The translations under genes and the position numbers were made by a program. A stretch of 64,000 nt of DNA from BOG-908 sp965198915 (GTDB lineage Bacteria; Pseudomonadota; Alphaproteobacteria; Acetobacterales; Acetobacteraceae): assembly GCA_965198915.1 (NCBI GenBank), contig CBDAQC010000002.1, positions 682,001-746,000 on the forward strand, given 5' to 3'. Position 1 is the stretch's first letter. Every line of letters starts with the position of its first letter. Positions 16,825-25,930 of this stretch are shown here, piece after piece. Below the pieces are notes generated by a model. It worked only from the letters and a program-made list of their open reading frames with translations, had not been told where the DNA came from and ran no database searches.

Positions 16825-17625
16825 TCAGGCGCGGGTCAGCTCGTAGAGCGCTACCGTGGCGGCGGCCGAGACGTTCAGGCTTTCCATGTTGCCGGGCATG
16901 GCGAGACCGGCGAGTTCGTCGCAGGTGTCACGCGTGAGGCGGCGCAGGCCGGCGCCTTCCGCGCCGAGCACCAGGGCGACACGGCGCTGGGCCAGCGCCT
17001 CGCCGCGCAGGCGGGCGCCGTCCGCGGCCAGGCCGACCGTCCACAGGCCCGCGGCCTTCAGCGCCACGAGGGTTCGGGCGAGGTTCACCGCGCGTATCAG
17101 GGGGATGGTCTCGAGCGCGCCGGAGGCCGCCTTGGCGAGCGCGCCGGTCTCCTCGGGGGCGTGGCGGTCCTGGGCGATGACGCCGGCGACGCCGAAGGCC
17201 GCGGCGGAGCGCAGGATGGCGCCGACGTTGCGCGGGTCCGTCACCTGATCCAGCACCAGCAGGGGGCCTGGGCGCTCGAGGATGTTGGCGAGCGCGGGCT
17301 GGGGGAGCGGGTCTGCGAGCAGGCCGAGGCCCTGGTGCACGGCGTCGCGGCCGAGCATCTGGTCCAGCCGCGCGCGCTCGATGCGTTCGGGTGCGACCGA
17401 CCAGGGGGGCGGGAGGCGTTCGGCGAGGGAGCGCTCGGCTTCTTCAGTAAGCAGGAGGCGGCGGCAGCGGCGTTGCGGGTTGGCGAGCGCGGCTGCGACC
17501 GGGTGCAGGCCGTAGAGCCAGATGGTGCCGGCGGGCGCATGGGCGCGGTGTTCGGTGTGGCTGGGTCGCGGCGGGCGCGGTCCGGCGGCGAGCGTGGGGC
17601 GCTTGCCTTGAGTGGGGGGCTTCAT
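16825..17625 (-). CDS. rlmB: SpoU/TrmH-type rRNA 2'-O-methyltransferase (RlmB-like)
   Basis: The 266-residue protein has an N-terminal substrate-binding domain with IWLYGLHPVAAAL, then the alpha/beta-knot SPOUT domain. The three SpoU motifs are visible: LDQVTDPRNVGAILRSA, LVLGAEGAGLRRLT and MPGNMESLNVSAA. RlmB methylates G2251 in the peptidyl-transferase loop of 23S rRNA. Related TrmH-group enzymes share these motifs, so the exact target is inferred. A low-complexity Pro/Arg tail of about 30 residues precedes the domain. It is divergent from tRNA-Tyr. Confidence 0.88.
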   Translation of the reverse strand: MKPPTQGKRPTLAAGPRPPRPSHTEHRAHAPAGTIWLYGLHPVAAALANPQRRCRRLLLTEEAERSLAERLPPPWSVAPERIERARLDQMLGRDAVHQGLGLLADPLPQPALANILERPGPLLVLDQVTDPRNVGAILRSAAAFGVAGVIAQDRHAPEETGALAKAASGALETIPLIRAVNLARTLVALKAAGLWTVGLAADGARLRGEALAQRRVALVLGAEGAGLRRLTRDTCDELAGLAMPGNMESLNVSAAATVALYELTRA

Positions 17626-17689
17626 CGTTGGGCTATGGCTTGTTGGGGCGGGGGTGGCAAGGCTGCTTTGTCGCGGCGGCAGGCGGGCT

Positions 17690-17745
17690 TGTGGCTCTGC
17701 GCCAAGCCCCGCTGGGCCGCGAGGCCCCGGACCCTCGTTCGTTCT
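17690..17745 (-). repeat. Family 2 G/C-rich double palindrome (copy d, degenerate)
   Basis: GTGGCTCTGCGCCAAGCCCC followed by GCTGGGCCGCGAGGCCCCGG is a diverged reverse-orientation copy. It lies in the 229-bp space between rlmB and tRNA-Tyr. Confidence 0.45.
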
Positions 17746-17854
17746 GGCTTTGCGGGTTAGTCCCCGATTCTTCAGATTGGTCGTTCGGCGAAGGCCTGTC
17801 TATTCGTTGACAATGCGTGCGGGCCGGCATATCCGCGTGCCTCGCCGCACAGGC

Positions 17855-17939
17855 GGAGGGGTGCCCGAGTGGCTAAAGGGGGCGGACTGTAAATCCGCTG
17901 GCTTCGCCTACGTTGGTTCGAATCCAACCCCCTCCACCA
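17855..17939 (+). tRNA. tRNA-Tyr (anticodon GTA)
   Basis: An 85-base class II tRNA. The acceptor stem GGAGGGG pairs with CCCCTCC. The D-arm is GCCCGAGTGGCTAAAGGGGG. The anticodon stem-loop GGACTGTAAATCC has GTA. The long variable arm (GCTGGCTTCGCCTAC) is typical of bacterial tRNA-Tyr. The T-arm is TTGGTTCGAATCCAA. The 3' CCA is genome-encoded at 17937-17939. Confidence 0.97.
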
Positions 17940-18040
17940 ACTGCAAGCGGCGTCCGCGAACGCCCCACACGGCAATCGGCCCCCGTTTTGCACGACTTCT
18001 GATGCGCCAGGACACGCCGAAGCGTATCAGCGCCGGGAGA

Positions 18041-18084
18041 GCAGAAGTTTTTGCTTCTCTCTTTCGAAAAAGAAGCCCTTGCTT
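18041..18084. repeat. Family 1 element, right half only
   Basis: AGAAGTTTTTGCTTCTCTC followed by TTTCGAAAAAGAAGCCC is an A-type right half without a recognisable left partner. It ends 28 bp before the start of the next gene. Confidence 0.6.
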
Positions 18085-18111
18085 CCTCCTTCTCCGCCAC
18101 ATGGATCACCC

Positions 18112-18399
18112 ATGAACACCGCCTCACCGCACGCCTGGTTCGCGCCGAGACTTGCCGCCCTAGTGGCTGAGGCCGAAGCGGCGGGGATGGCGCGGGACGT
18201 GTCCGTGGCGGTGATCACCGACCTGGTGAACGGTAAGCTGGCGGCTGGGGTGCCATCCCCGGAGGAGGCCAATCCCGACCAGGATCTGGGCGAGCCGGAT
18301 TACATGGTGCCGCATGGGCGCGACGCCGGACTCAGCGACACGGGCGAGGCGGTGCAGAACCCGCTGGATCAGGCCGGGCGGCGCCGCTGGATTCTGTGA
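18112..18399 (+). CDS. Small uncharacterised protein
   Basis: A 95-residue protein from the ATG at 18112. It has an N-terminal helix (HAWFAPRLAALVAEAEAAGM), a VAVITDLVNG strand-like segment, and an acidic, likely disordered tail. No transmembrane segment or cysteine is present. Its stop codon overlaps the GTG start of the following membrane protein, so the two are probably translated together. I do not recognise the family. Confidence 0.6.
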   Translation: MNTASPHAWFAPRLAALVAEAEAAGMARDVSVAVITDLVNGKLAAGVPSPEEANPDQDLGEPDYMVPHGRDAGLSDTGEAVQNPLDQAGRRRWIL

Positions 18400-20042
18400 G
18401 GCGCGCGGCGGCGCCGGCCGCGCTGCTGCTGGCGGGCGGCCTGCTGCTGGGGTTCGGCAATTTCGTCTACCCGTATCTGAGCGCGCGCGACCACCTGCTC
18501 GGCTGGACGCTGTGCGTGAGCCTGCCGCTATCGGCGGGGATCGTCGGGTTCGCGCGACGGTTCGCGGGATTGCGCCTGCCGGGCGCCTGGCTGGTGCCGG
18601 CGTGTCTTGGCTGCGCGCTGCTGGTGGAGGTGGCGGCGCAGAGCTGGTGGCCGAACTCGGCCGACGAGTACGGCTATGTGTTCCTGGCGCGCACGCTGCT
18701 GCATGGGCGACTGTGGAACCCGGCGCCGCCGGCGCCCGAGATCTTCGAGATCGCCTGGACGTATGTGCGCGACGGCAAGTGGTTCTCGCAGTATCCGCCC
18801 GCGTGGCCGGTGCTGCTGGCGCCGTTCCTGGTGATCCATGCGGCGTGGCTGGCCAATCCGTTGCTGACCGCCGGGCTGGGCGCGCTGGTGCTGGCGGCGT
18901 TGCGGCACCTGGGCGTGGACAGGCGGGTTTCGGGCCCGGTGGCCGCGCTGCTGATGTTCTCGCCGTTCGTGCTGTTCAACGGGGCCTCGCTGTTCGCGCA
19001 CATGCTGACCGCGGTGCTGGTGACGGGGATCGTCTGGCTGCAGGCGCGCGACGAGGCGGCTGGCCGCTGGGTGAACCGGGCTGGGATCGGCGCGCTGTTC
19101 GGGGTGCTGCTGCTGACGCGCTACGACGTGTTCGTGCTGGCGGCTGCACCTTTCGTGCTGGACAGGCTGTGGTTCCGGCGGGCGGCGTTTCTGTGGCGGG
19201 ATGCGCCGGCGATGGCGGCGGGCGGCCTGCCGTTCGCGGCGGCGTTCATGGCGTATGATTACGCGTTTACCGGGCGGGTGCTGAAGACGCCGTATGCCTG
19301 GGCCTCGCAGGGCGCGCATATCGGGTTGTGGGGCAAGCACGTGGTGCTGGCCGACGCGGTGGGTGCGGCATTGCTGCGCACGGCGCACTGGCTGGGCGAG
19401 CTGGCGGCGTTCACCAGCCCGGTGCTGATCGTGCTGGTGGTGCTGGCGCTGGCGGCGCGGTTGCGGGCCGGGCGGATACGCTGGTTCGACACGCTGCTGC
19501 CGGTGGCGGTGTGTTTCTACTTCTTGTATCCGGCCAATGGCGGGCATGAGTTCGGGCCGCGCTACTGGTTCTTTGCCTGGCCGGCGGCGATGCTGTCGGT
19601 GGCGACCGGGTTGGGCGAGGCGGGCTGGCTGCGCGTGGGAAGCTGGCGCGTGGAGGCGCGGGCGCTGGCGGCAGCGCATCTGCCGGCGTTCCTGGGCATG
19701 GGCCTGGCTACGAGCGTGTTCACCCATCTGTATGTAGATCAGCGGCGCCAGGTGGTGGGGGCGGTGCCACCTGTGGCGCGCGCGCTGGTGCTGATCCCTA
19801 CGCGGGCGCTGATGCTCAGCCGGTGGCAGAGCGTGCCGATTACCGCGCATAGCGCGGATTTCTGCCGCAACGGCGTCGATACGACGGCGGACGTTCTGTA
19901 CGGGCGGGCTGACGACAATTTCCGGCAGGGCGACGTGTTCACCAGGAGCGCGTGCGCGTTTGCCGGCCGGCCGGTGTTTCTGTGGCGGGCGCCAGGGCAG
20001 ATGACGCGGGTCGATTGCGGAGGGCCGGCAGACCAGCGCTGA
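18396..20042 (+). CDS. Multi-pass membrane protein of GT-C glycosyltransferase type
   Basis: The 548-residue protein has about ten hydrophobic segments. Early in it, after the second or third helix, is WWPNSADEYGYVFLARTLL. An acidic pair at that place, in the first external loop, is the catalytic hallmark of GT-C enzymes that use polyprenyl-phosphate sugars (ArnT/PMT type). It would act in the inner membrane on the periplasmic side, on a lipid or protein acceptor that cannot be named. The GTG start overlaps the previous stop. It is convergent, 13 bp apart, with another membrane protein of the same length class. Confidence 0.65.
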   Translation: MRRAAAPAALLLAGGLLLGFGNFVYPYLSARDHLLGWTLCVSLPLSAGIVGFARRFAGLRLPGAWLVPACLGCALLVEVAAQSWWPNSADEYGYVFLARTLLHGRLWNPAPPAPEIFEIAWTYVRDGKWFSQYPPAWPVLLAPFLVIHAAWLANPLLTAGLGALVLAALRHLGVDRRVSGPVAALLMFSPFVLFNGASLFAHMLTAVLVTGIVWLQARDEAAGRWVNRAGIGALFGVLLLTRYDVFVLAAAPFVLDRLWFRRAAFLWRDAPAMAAGGLPFAAAFMAYDYAFTGRVLKTPYAWASQGAHIGLWGKHVVLADAVGAALLRTAHWLGELAAFTSPVLIVLVVLALAARLRAGRIRWFDTLLPVAVCFYFLYPANGGHEFGPRYWFFAWPAAMLSVATGLGEAGWLRVGSWRVEARALAAAHLPAFLGMGLATSVFTHLYVDQRRQVVGAVPPVARALVLIPTRALMLSRWQSVPITAHSADFCRNGVDTTADVLYGRADDNFRQGDVFTRSACAFAGRPVFLWRAPGQMTRVDCGGPADQR

Positions 20043-20055
20043 TGTGGCGCCGGTC

Positions 20056-21702
20056 TCAGTTGCAGGCGTGTCGGAACCGGTTCAGCACGAGGCAGGGCAG
20101 GCCGAAGACGATGGCTTGCCGGGCGGTGGTGAGGATCGGGGCGGTGCCGGGTGCGACCGTCTCGGGCCAGGTCAGGGTGGCGGGGCCGGGGGGAAGCGGA
20201 CGGAGCGGGAGCAGCAGGGCGCCGCGCGGGGTTGGGAGCATCTTGAAGTCGTCGGTGTTATGGAACGTCCGGCCGCCCGATTGCAGGGTGAAATCGCCGA
20301 GATAGATGGTCTTCCAGGGGCCGGTCAGGTGCAGGTCTGCGGCGTCCTTCAGGCCGAGTGCGGCGGCGGGCAGGACGATGGTGTTCGCCTCCGGCTGGGT
20401 GGGCTGGGGCGTGCGGTCTTGCAGGACGGGGCGCCAGGCGCAGGCGAGGGCGGTGGCCAGGCTGGCGGCGAGCGCGGCCCGGCGGTGCGGGCGCGTCAGC
20501 AAAGCGGCGGCGAGCTGGGCTGCCCACAGGACCAGGAAGGGGAACGTCCATTTGAAATAGTGGACGTTGTAGAACCGCCAGAGGCCGTAGGGCTGCAGGT
20601 CCCGGTAGGCGAGGTATATCGCCCAGTGCAGCGCGATGGTGGCGGCGGCAAGCACCGCGGCGGGGTTGCGTCGGGTTGACGTGAGCACGGCCAGGACCAT
20701 GCCGGCGATGCCGGGGGCTACCCAGGGCAGGGTGGCGGCCAGGCCGGTGCCTTCCGGCAGCAAGGGGCGGGGGCCGATGACGATCATCACCCAGCGCATC
20801 GGCAGCAGGCGCCACTCCAGGCCGCGGGCGGCCGAGCCCGCGATGTAGGGCCCGGGGTGGAGGCCGAACACGGCGAGATGGGCGATGATGGCGGGCAGCG
20901 CGGCTACGGCGAGGCCGGCAAGGCCAGCGGCGGCATATTCCGCCCAGCCTTGCCAGGGCGTTCGGGCGCGCAGCAGCGCCCAGGCGCCGTAGGGCGCGCC
21001 GGTGGCGAGCAGGACCGCGGCGTCGCTGGGGCGGAAGCCGGCGATGGCGGAGACGGCGAGGCCGAACAGGGCGGCGCGCAGGGGGCTTGGACGCTCGGCG
21101 AAGCGCAGGGCGAGCAGGAGGGCGGCGAACTGGAACGGGGCGCTGCCGGTGGTGCTCCAGGGGACGACCCAGATGGCGGTGGCGGTGCGGCCCGACAAGA
21201 CGGCCAGGGTGAAGCAGAATGCGGCGGCGACCGGCGGCCAGGTGGGCGCCAGGCGGCTGGCGATGCGCTGGAAGAGTGCGAGGCTGGCCAGCAGGCAGGC
21301 GAGGTCCGGCAGCAGGAAGGGCTGCCAGGGAGTGAGCCAGACGAAGGCGGCACCCAGCAGCGGGTAGTAGGGCAGGTAGTGGTGGTGGACGGGGTCCAGG
21401 TTGCCGGCGGCCCAGGCCTGGGCTGCTTCGAGGTAGCGGTGCTGGTCCGTGCCGGTCCAGAAACTGGTGAAGTCGGGGTATTTCTGGGCGTGGATCGCTA
21501 CGGTGACTAACGTCAGAGCGGCGGCGCAGAGGAGGAAGGAAGGCGTTCTTTCTTGAAAAAAAGAAGCAAAAAACTTTTGCCTCCGCTTGCGCGCGGGGGT
21601 GGACGCATGCGTGTCCGGTGAGCCGGCGACAGCGGGAGCAAAAGTTTTTTGGTCCTTTTTTTCAAAAAAGGACTGCTTGGCTTGCTTCCCGGTTCGTGGC
21701 AT
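20056..21702 (-). CDS. Multi-pass membrane protein, GT-C-like; N-terminus merges with a repeat
   Basis: The polypeptide from residue about 54 on has at least nine hydrophobic segments. The first external loop contains FTSFWTGTDQHRYLEAAQ, where an Asp occurs at the usual GT-C catalytic place, and HHHYLPYYPLLGAAF follows. The first 50 or so residues, if translated, are encoded by the family 1 repeat (KKDQKTFAP and RRQKFFASFF patterns) and look artificial. No ATG, GTG or TTG lies between the repeat and the first membrane helix. Either the repeat now supplies the start (ATG at 21700-21702) or it has displaced the native start. Function is unknown. Confidence 0.55.
   Translation of the reverse strand: MPRTGKQAKQSFFEKKDQKTFAPAVAGSPDTHASTPARKRRQKFFASFFQERTPSFLLCAAALTLVTVAIHAQKYPDFTSFWTGTDQHRYLEAAQAWAAGNLDPVHHHYLPYYPLLGAAFVWLTPWQPFLLPDLACLLASLALFQRIASRLAPTWPPVAAAFCFTLAVLSGRTATAIWVVPWSTTGSAPFQFAALLLALRFAERPSPLRAALFGLAVSAIAGFRPSDAAVLLATGAPYGAWALLRARTPWQGWAEYAAAGLAGLAVAALPAIIAHLAVFGLHPGPYIAGSAARGLEWRLLPMRWVMIVIGPRPLLPEGTGLAATLPWVAPGIAGMVLAVLTSTRRNPAAVLAAATIALHWAIYLAYRDLQPYGLWRFYNVHYFKWTFPFLVLWAAQLAAALLTRPHRRAALAASLATALACAWRPVLQDRTPQPTQPEANTIVLPAAALGLKDAADLHLTGPWKTIYLGDFTLQSGGRTFHNTDDFKMLPTPRGALLLPLRPLPPGPATLTWPETVAPGTAPILTTARQAIVFGLPCLVLNRFRHACN
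21541..21685. repeat. Family 1 compound inverted repeat, complete
   Basis: An A-type left half (TTGAAAAAAAGAAGCAAAAA) and a B-type right half (AAAAGTTTTTTGGTCC and TTCAAAAAAGGACTGC) flank about 70 bp of unique DNA. Here the B-type arm has GGTCC and GGACT, again changed on both sides of the stem. It lies between two divergent genes and reaches into the predicted N-terminus of the leftward one. Confidence 0.75.
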
Positions 21703-21713
21703 CGCCGCGCAGC

Positions 21714-23162
21714 ATGGCAGATTTCGCGGCTTCGCACACAGGGCTGGACCCGGAAGACTGGGCGCCCGTGCGCGCGCTGGGCCACCGGATGCTGGACGAC
21801 ATGTTCGACTGGCTGGCGGCGGCGCGCGACCGGCCGGTGTGGCAGCGCATGCCGGACGAGAAGCGGGCGGAGCTGCGGGCGCCCTTGCCGCAGGACGGCG
21901 TGGGGATGGAGGCGATCTACGCCGATTTCCAACGGCTGGTGCTGCCCTACGGGGCGGCGAACGAGCACCCGCGCATGATGGGCTGGGTGAATGGCGGCGG
22001 CAACGCGGCGGGGATATTGGCCGAGCTGCTGACGGCGGTGTTCAATCCGAACTGCGCCGGGCGCGACCATGCGGGAATCGAGGTGGAGCGCCAGGTGGTG
22101 GCCTGGGCCGCCCAGATGGTGGGGATGCCGGCGGAGACCAGCGGGGTGCTGCTGGCAGGCTCGTCGATGGCGAACATGGTGGCGGTGCTGGTGGCGCGGC
22201 GGGCGGCGCTGGGCGCCGATGTGCGCACGGGTGGCGTGGGTGGGGCGCGGCTGGTGGCGTATGCGTCCGCGGCGGCGCATGGGTGCATTCCGCGGGCGCT
22301 GGACATGGCGGGCATCGGCAGCGACGCGCTGCGGCTGGTGCCGGCGGACAATGCGCACCGGATGGACGTGGCCGCCTTGCGGGCGGCGGTGGCGGCGGAC
22401 CGGGCGGCGGGGTTGCAGCCGTTCCTGGTGGTGGGCACCGCGGGCACGGTGGATTGCGGGGCGGTGGACGACCTGGCCGGCGTGGCCGATGTGGCGGCGG
22501 AGGCCGGGCTGTGGTTCCACGTGGACGGGGCGTTCGGGGCGACGGCAGCGTTGTCTGCCGTGTACCGGCCGCTGCTGGCGGGGATCGATCGGGCGGACAG
22601 CCTGGCGTTCGATTTCCACAAATGGATGCAGGTGCCTTACGACGCGGGATGCGTGCTGGTGCGCGACCCAGTGATGCACCTGGACACGTTCGCGCAGAAC
22701 CTGGCGTACCTGACCTATGCCGAGCGCGGGCTGGCCGGAAATCCGCCTTGGCCGCGCGACCTGGGTCCCGATCTGTCGCGCGAGTTCCGGGCGCTGAAAG
22801 TGTGGGTGACACTGCGGGCGTACGGGGCCGACGGGCTGGGGCGGGTGGTGGAGAACGGGTGCGCGGTGGCGCGCTATTTGGCGGCGCGCGTGGCGCGCGA
22901 GCCGGCGCTGGAGCTGCTGGCGCCGGTGACGCTGAACATCGTCTGTTTTCGCGTGGTTGCGCTGAGCGACGCGGAGAACCGCGAGCTGGTGGCGGACCTG
23001 CAGGAGGCGGGGATTGCGGCGCCCTCGACGACGGTGATCGGCGGGCGGCTTGCGATACGGGCGGCGTTGTTCAACCATCGCACGACGGATGCGGACGCGG
23101 ATGCGCTGGTGGATGGGGTTTTGCGTCTCGCGCAGAAAAATAACCAAGCGGTTCTTTTTTGA
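21714..23162 (+). CDS. Group II pyridoxal-phosphate-dependent decarboxylase
   Basis: The 482-residue protein belongs to the aromatic-L-amino-acid/glutamate decarboxylase fold. Typical blocks are GVLLAGSSMANMVAVLVAR, a cofactor-binding HVDGAFGA segment, and AFDFHKWMQVPYDAG with Lys303 as the PLP Schiff-base lysine. The ATG at 21714 was chosen because upstream codons come from a family 1 repeat. The final residues QAVLF are encoded by the next family 1 repeat, which also provides the TGA stop. The substrate is unclear: the sequence suggests an aromatic or related amino acid, giving an amine and CO2. It is not in a visible operon. Confidence 0.85.
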   Translation: MADFAASHTGLDPEDWAPVRALGHRMLDDMFDWLAAARDRPVWQRMPDEKRAELRAPLPQDGVGMEAIYADFQRLVLPYGAANEHPRMMGWVNGGGNAAGILAELLTAVFNPNCAGRDHAGIEVERQVVAWAAQMVGMPAETSGVLLAGSSMANMVAVLVARRAALGADVRTGGVGGARLVAYASAAAHGCIPRALDMAGIGSDALRLVPADNAHRMDVAALRAAVAADRAAGLQPFLVVGTAGTVDCGAVDDLAGVADVAAEAGLWFHVDGAFGATAALSAVYRPLLAGIDRADSLAFDFHKWMQVPYDAGCVLVRDPVMHLDTFAQNLAYLTYAERGLAGNPPWPRDLGPDLSREFRALKVWVTLRAYGADGLGRVVENGCAVARYLAARVAREPALELLAPVTLNIVCFRVVALSDAENRELVADLQEAGIAAPSTTVIGGRLAIRAALFNHRTTDADADALVDGVLRLAQKNNQAVLF

Positions 23163-23294
23163 AGAAAAGAACCAAAAAACTTTGCTTCCCCGCAATTGCC
23201 GCAGCGGGTCTGGTCCGGAGAATCGCGCGCCGCTGATGCAGCGGAGTGATAAAAGTCTTTTGCTTCTTTTCTTCAGAAAAGAAGGCCTTCCTTC
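23145..23294. repeat. Family 1 compound inverted repeat, complete
   Basis: A B-type left half (GCGGTTCTTTTTTGAAGAAA and GAACCAAAAAACTTTG) and an A-type right half (AAAAGTCTTTTGCTTC and AGAAAAGAAGGCC). The first 18 bases lie inside the decarboxylase coding sequence and supply its stop. The right end is about 20 bp from the M61 peptidase GTG. Confidence 0.8.
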
Positions 23295-23313
23295 CTTAGG
23301 AGTTTCCAACCAA

Positions 23314-25230
23314 GTGAAACGCGCTCTCCTGCTCACCACCCTGCTGGCCACGCCCGCTCTGGCCGACCAGCAGCCGCAGCCATTGGCGATGCCGCCCGCG
23401 ATCCCGGCGCCGCAGAATGTGGCCTATCCCGGCACGATACAGTTGAGCGTGGATGTGACCGACCTGGCGCGGCATGTGGTGAGCGTGCACGAGGTGATAC
23501 CGGTGCCGCATGGCGGCGACGTGGTGCTGCTGTATCCGGAGTGGGTGCCTGGCGATCATGGACCGACGGGGCCGCTGGCCGCGCTCGCCGGGCTGGATTT
23601 CAAGGCGGGCGGGCAGAGCCTGACCTGGGTGCGTGATCCCGTGGACGTGCATGCGTTCCACGTGCAGGTGCCGCAGGGCGCGGGCAGCATCGACGTGCAT
23701 TTCCAGTATCTGTCGCCGCCCACCCAGAAGGAAGGGCGGGTGGAGATGACGCCGGACATGGTCGACCTCGCCTGGAACGAGCTGGCGCTTTATCCGGCCG
23801 GCGTGTTCTCGCGCGACGTTTCGGTCAGCCCGAGCATCATCCTGCCGAAGGGCTGGAAGTATGCCACCGCGCTGGACACGCGGGCGGCCGGCGACGGCAA
23901 CGCGCAGTTCGAGACAGTGGGGTTCAACACGCTGGTGGATTCGCCGTTCTATGCCGGGCGGTATTCGGCGCGCATCGACCTGGCCCCTGGTGCAAAGGTG
24001 CCGGTGCATCTGAACGTGTTCGCCGACAAGCCGCAGGACCTGGCGATCACGCCGGACCAGTTGGCGAAGCACCGTGCGCTGGTGACGCAGGCCAGGCTGT
24101 TATACGGCGCGCAGCATTACGGGCATTACGACTTCCTGTTCGCGCTGAGCAGCCAGCTTGGCGGGATCGGGCTGGAGCATCACCAGTCCAGCGAGGACGG
24201 CGAGGACCGCGGCTATTTCACCGACTGGGACAAGTCGGTGGCGGACCGGGACCTGCTGCCGCACGAATACACCCATTCGTGGAACGGCAAGTTCCGGCGC
24301 CCGGCCGATCTGTGGGCGCCGAACTTCAACGTGCCCGAGCGCGACAGCCTGTTGTGGGTCTATGAGGGGCAGACGCAGTTCTGGGGGCAGGTGCTTGCGG
24401 CGCGCTCAGGGCTGTGGAGCCATCAGGAGGCGCTGGACGCGATCGCGCTGGATGCGGCGAGCATGGAGCAGGCGGTAGGGCGCGCCTGGCGGCCGTTGGA
24501 GGACACCACCAACGACCCGATCATCAACGAGCGGCGGCCGCAATCCTGGCATAGCTGGGAGCGTCAGGAGGATTACTACGTCGAAGGCCTGCTGATCTGG
24601 CTGGATGCCGACACGCTGATACGTCAGACGACGCACGGGCAGAAATCGCTGGGCGATTTCGCGCGCGCGTTCTTCGGCGTCGATGACGGAAGCTTCGTGA
24701 CGCATCCTTACACGTTCGAGGATCTGGTCGCGGTGCTGAACGGGGTGATGCCGTATGACTGGGCGGGGTTCCTGCGCACCCGGCTGGACCGGCGTGGCGG
24801 GACGGCGCCGCTGGATGGCCTCGCGCGTGGCGGCTACAAGCTGGTCTATACCGACACCGAGTCGGATTTCCAGAAGAGCGAGGAAAGCAAGCGCGAGGGG
24901 CATGATTTCAGCGCCTCGGTCGGGCTGGTGATCGGCAAGGGCGGCACGATCTCCGGCGTGATCTGGAACGGGCCGGCCTATCGGGCCGGGCTGGTGAAGG
25001 GCGGCAAGATATTGGCGCTGGACGGGCTGGCGTATGACGAGGGCAACGACCTGTCGGACGCGATCAAGCAGGCGCATGCGGACCATAAGCCGATCGAGGT
25101 GCTGGTTCAGGACGACGCGCATTTCCGCATGGTGCAGATCCCGTATTTCGACGGGCTGCGGTATCCGCATCTGGAGCGGGTGGCGGGGGTGCCGGCCTTG
25201 CTGGATGACCTGCTGACGCCGTTGAAGTGA
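23314..25230 (+). CDS. M61-family metallopeptidase with C-terminal PDZ domain
   Basis: The 638-residue protein starts at GTG with AGGAG upstream. A signal peptide of about 17 residues ends in TPALA, so it is exported. An N-terminal beta domain (VEMTPDMVDLAWNELALYP) is followed by the zinc site HEYTH at 317-321 and the family's HEYTHSWNGKFRRP block. GLLIWLDADTLIR and a PDZ-like domain complete it. In the PDZ, GVIWNGPAYRAGLVKGGKI is the carboxylate-binding and loop region. The family includes glycyl aminopeptidase. Both zinc His residues and the catalytic Glu318 are present, so it should be active, probably periplasmic. Confidence 0.92.
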   Translation: MKRALLLTTLLATPALADQQPQPLAMPPAIPAPQNVAYPGTIQLSVDVTDLARHVVSVHEVIPVPHGGDVVLLYPEWVPGDHGPTGPLAALAGLDFKAGGQSLTWVRDPVDVHAFHVQVPQGAGSIDVHFQYLSPPTQKEGRVEMTPDMVDLAWNELALYPAGVFSRDVSVSPSIILPKGWKYATALDTRAAGDGNAQFETVGFNTLVDSPFYAGRYSARIDLAPGAKVPVHLNVFADKPQDLAITPDQLAKHRALVTQARLLYGAQHYGHYDFLFALSSQLGGIGLEHHQSSEDGEDRGYFTDWDKSVADRDLLPHEYTHSWNGKFRRPADLWAPNFNVPERDSLLWVYEGQTQFWGQVLAARSGLWSHQEALDAIALDAASMEQAVGRAWRPLEDTTNDPIINERRPQSWHSWERQEDYYVEGLLIWLDADTLIRQTTHGQKSLGDFARAFFGVDDGSFVTHPYTFEDLVAVLNGVMPYDWAGFLRTRLDRRGGTAPLDGLARGGYKLVYTDTESDFQKSEESKREGHDFSASVGLVIGKGGTISGVIWNGPAYRAGLVKGGKILALDGLAYDEGNDLSDAIKQAHADHKPIEVLVQDDAHFRMVQIPYFDGLRYPHLERVAGVPALLDDLLTPLK

Positions 25231-25284
25231 AGAAGGGTAGGCGACTGGCGGGCAGCCGCCGACAGGGACGACGTGTTGCCTGAG

Positions 25285-25449
25285 ATGATCGTCTCGCCCT
25301 GCGTCAAAGTGTGCCTGATGGATCCGCGCGTGGGACAATGCGCGGGCTGCGGGCGGACGCTGGCGGAGATCGCGGCCTGGGGCCGCATGAGCGAGGCCGA
25401 GCGAAGGGCGGTGATGGACGACCTGCCGCGCAGGCAGGCGGCCGCCTAG
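25285..25449 (+). CDS. DUF1289 small protein
   Basis: The 54-residue frame reads SPCVKVCLMD, then CAGCGRTLAEIAAWGRMS, then ERRAVMDDLPRR. These are the defining features of the DUF1289 family: four cysteines in two CxxxC/CxGC pairs and the conserved TxxEIxxW and MSxxER blocks. Its role is unknown; the cysteines could bind zinc or an iron-sulfur cluster. An in-frame GTG at 25273 is an alternative start. The stop lies one base before the next ATG, so it is likely coupled with the DUF2721 gene. Confidence 0.85.
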   Translation: MIVSPCVKVCLMDPRVGQCAGCGRTLAEIAAWGRMSEAERRAVMDDLPRRQAAA

Positions 25450-25450
25450 G

Positions 25451-25930
25451 ATGTTTCCGGCTGCCATCGGCGTGGTTCCCGTCGACAACATCGCCCATGT
25501 GATACAGGTGGCGCTGACGCCGGTCTTCCTGCTGTCCGGCATCGGCACGTTGCTGAACGTGTTCAACACGCGGCTGGCGCGGGTGTCCGACCATGCCGAA
25601 CATGCCAATACGCTGCTGAAGGATTGCGAGGAGGCGGAGGTGGCGGTGCTGCGTGCGCATCTGCGCCGGCTGCGGCGGCGGACGCTGGCGCTGGACGTCT
25701 CGATCGCGCTGGCGGCGTTGGGCGGGGCGGCGACGTGTGGGGCGGCGTTCGTGCTGTTCGTGGGCGTGCTGCGCGACAGTGCGACGTCTCTGGTGCTGTT
25801 CGTGCTGTTCGGGGCGTCACTGGGCTGCACGGTGGGCGCGCTGGCGGCGTTCATCGGGGACAGCTTGCTGGCGTGGCATGGGCTGCAGCGGGAGGGCAAC
25901 CTGCCGCATACGCGGGCGGAGAAGTCGTAA
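25451..25930 (+). CDS. DUF2721 membrane protein
   Basis: The 159-residue protein has an N-terminal hydrophobic helix with VIQVALTPVFLLSGIGTLLN, the DUF2721 signature. A basic cytoplasmic stretch (NTRLARVSDHAEH) follows, then two more membrane helices at about 80-105 and 115-140. The function of the family is unknown. It directly follows the DUF1289 gene on the same strand. Confidence 0.85.
   Translation: MFPAAIGVVPVDNIAHVIQVALTPVFLLSGIGTLLNVFNTRLARVSDHAEHANTLLKDCEEAEVAVLRAHLRRLRRRTLALDVSIALAALGGAATCGAAFVLFVGVLRDSATSLVLFVLFGASLGCTVGALAAFIGDSLLAWHGLQREGNLPHTRAEKS

Noticed and set aside
17612..18115. Frame running through tRNA-Tyr
   Set aside because: It overlaps the tRNA and repeat DNA; the product is not protein-like.
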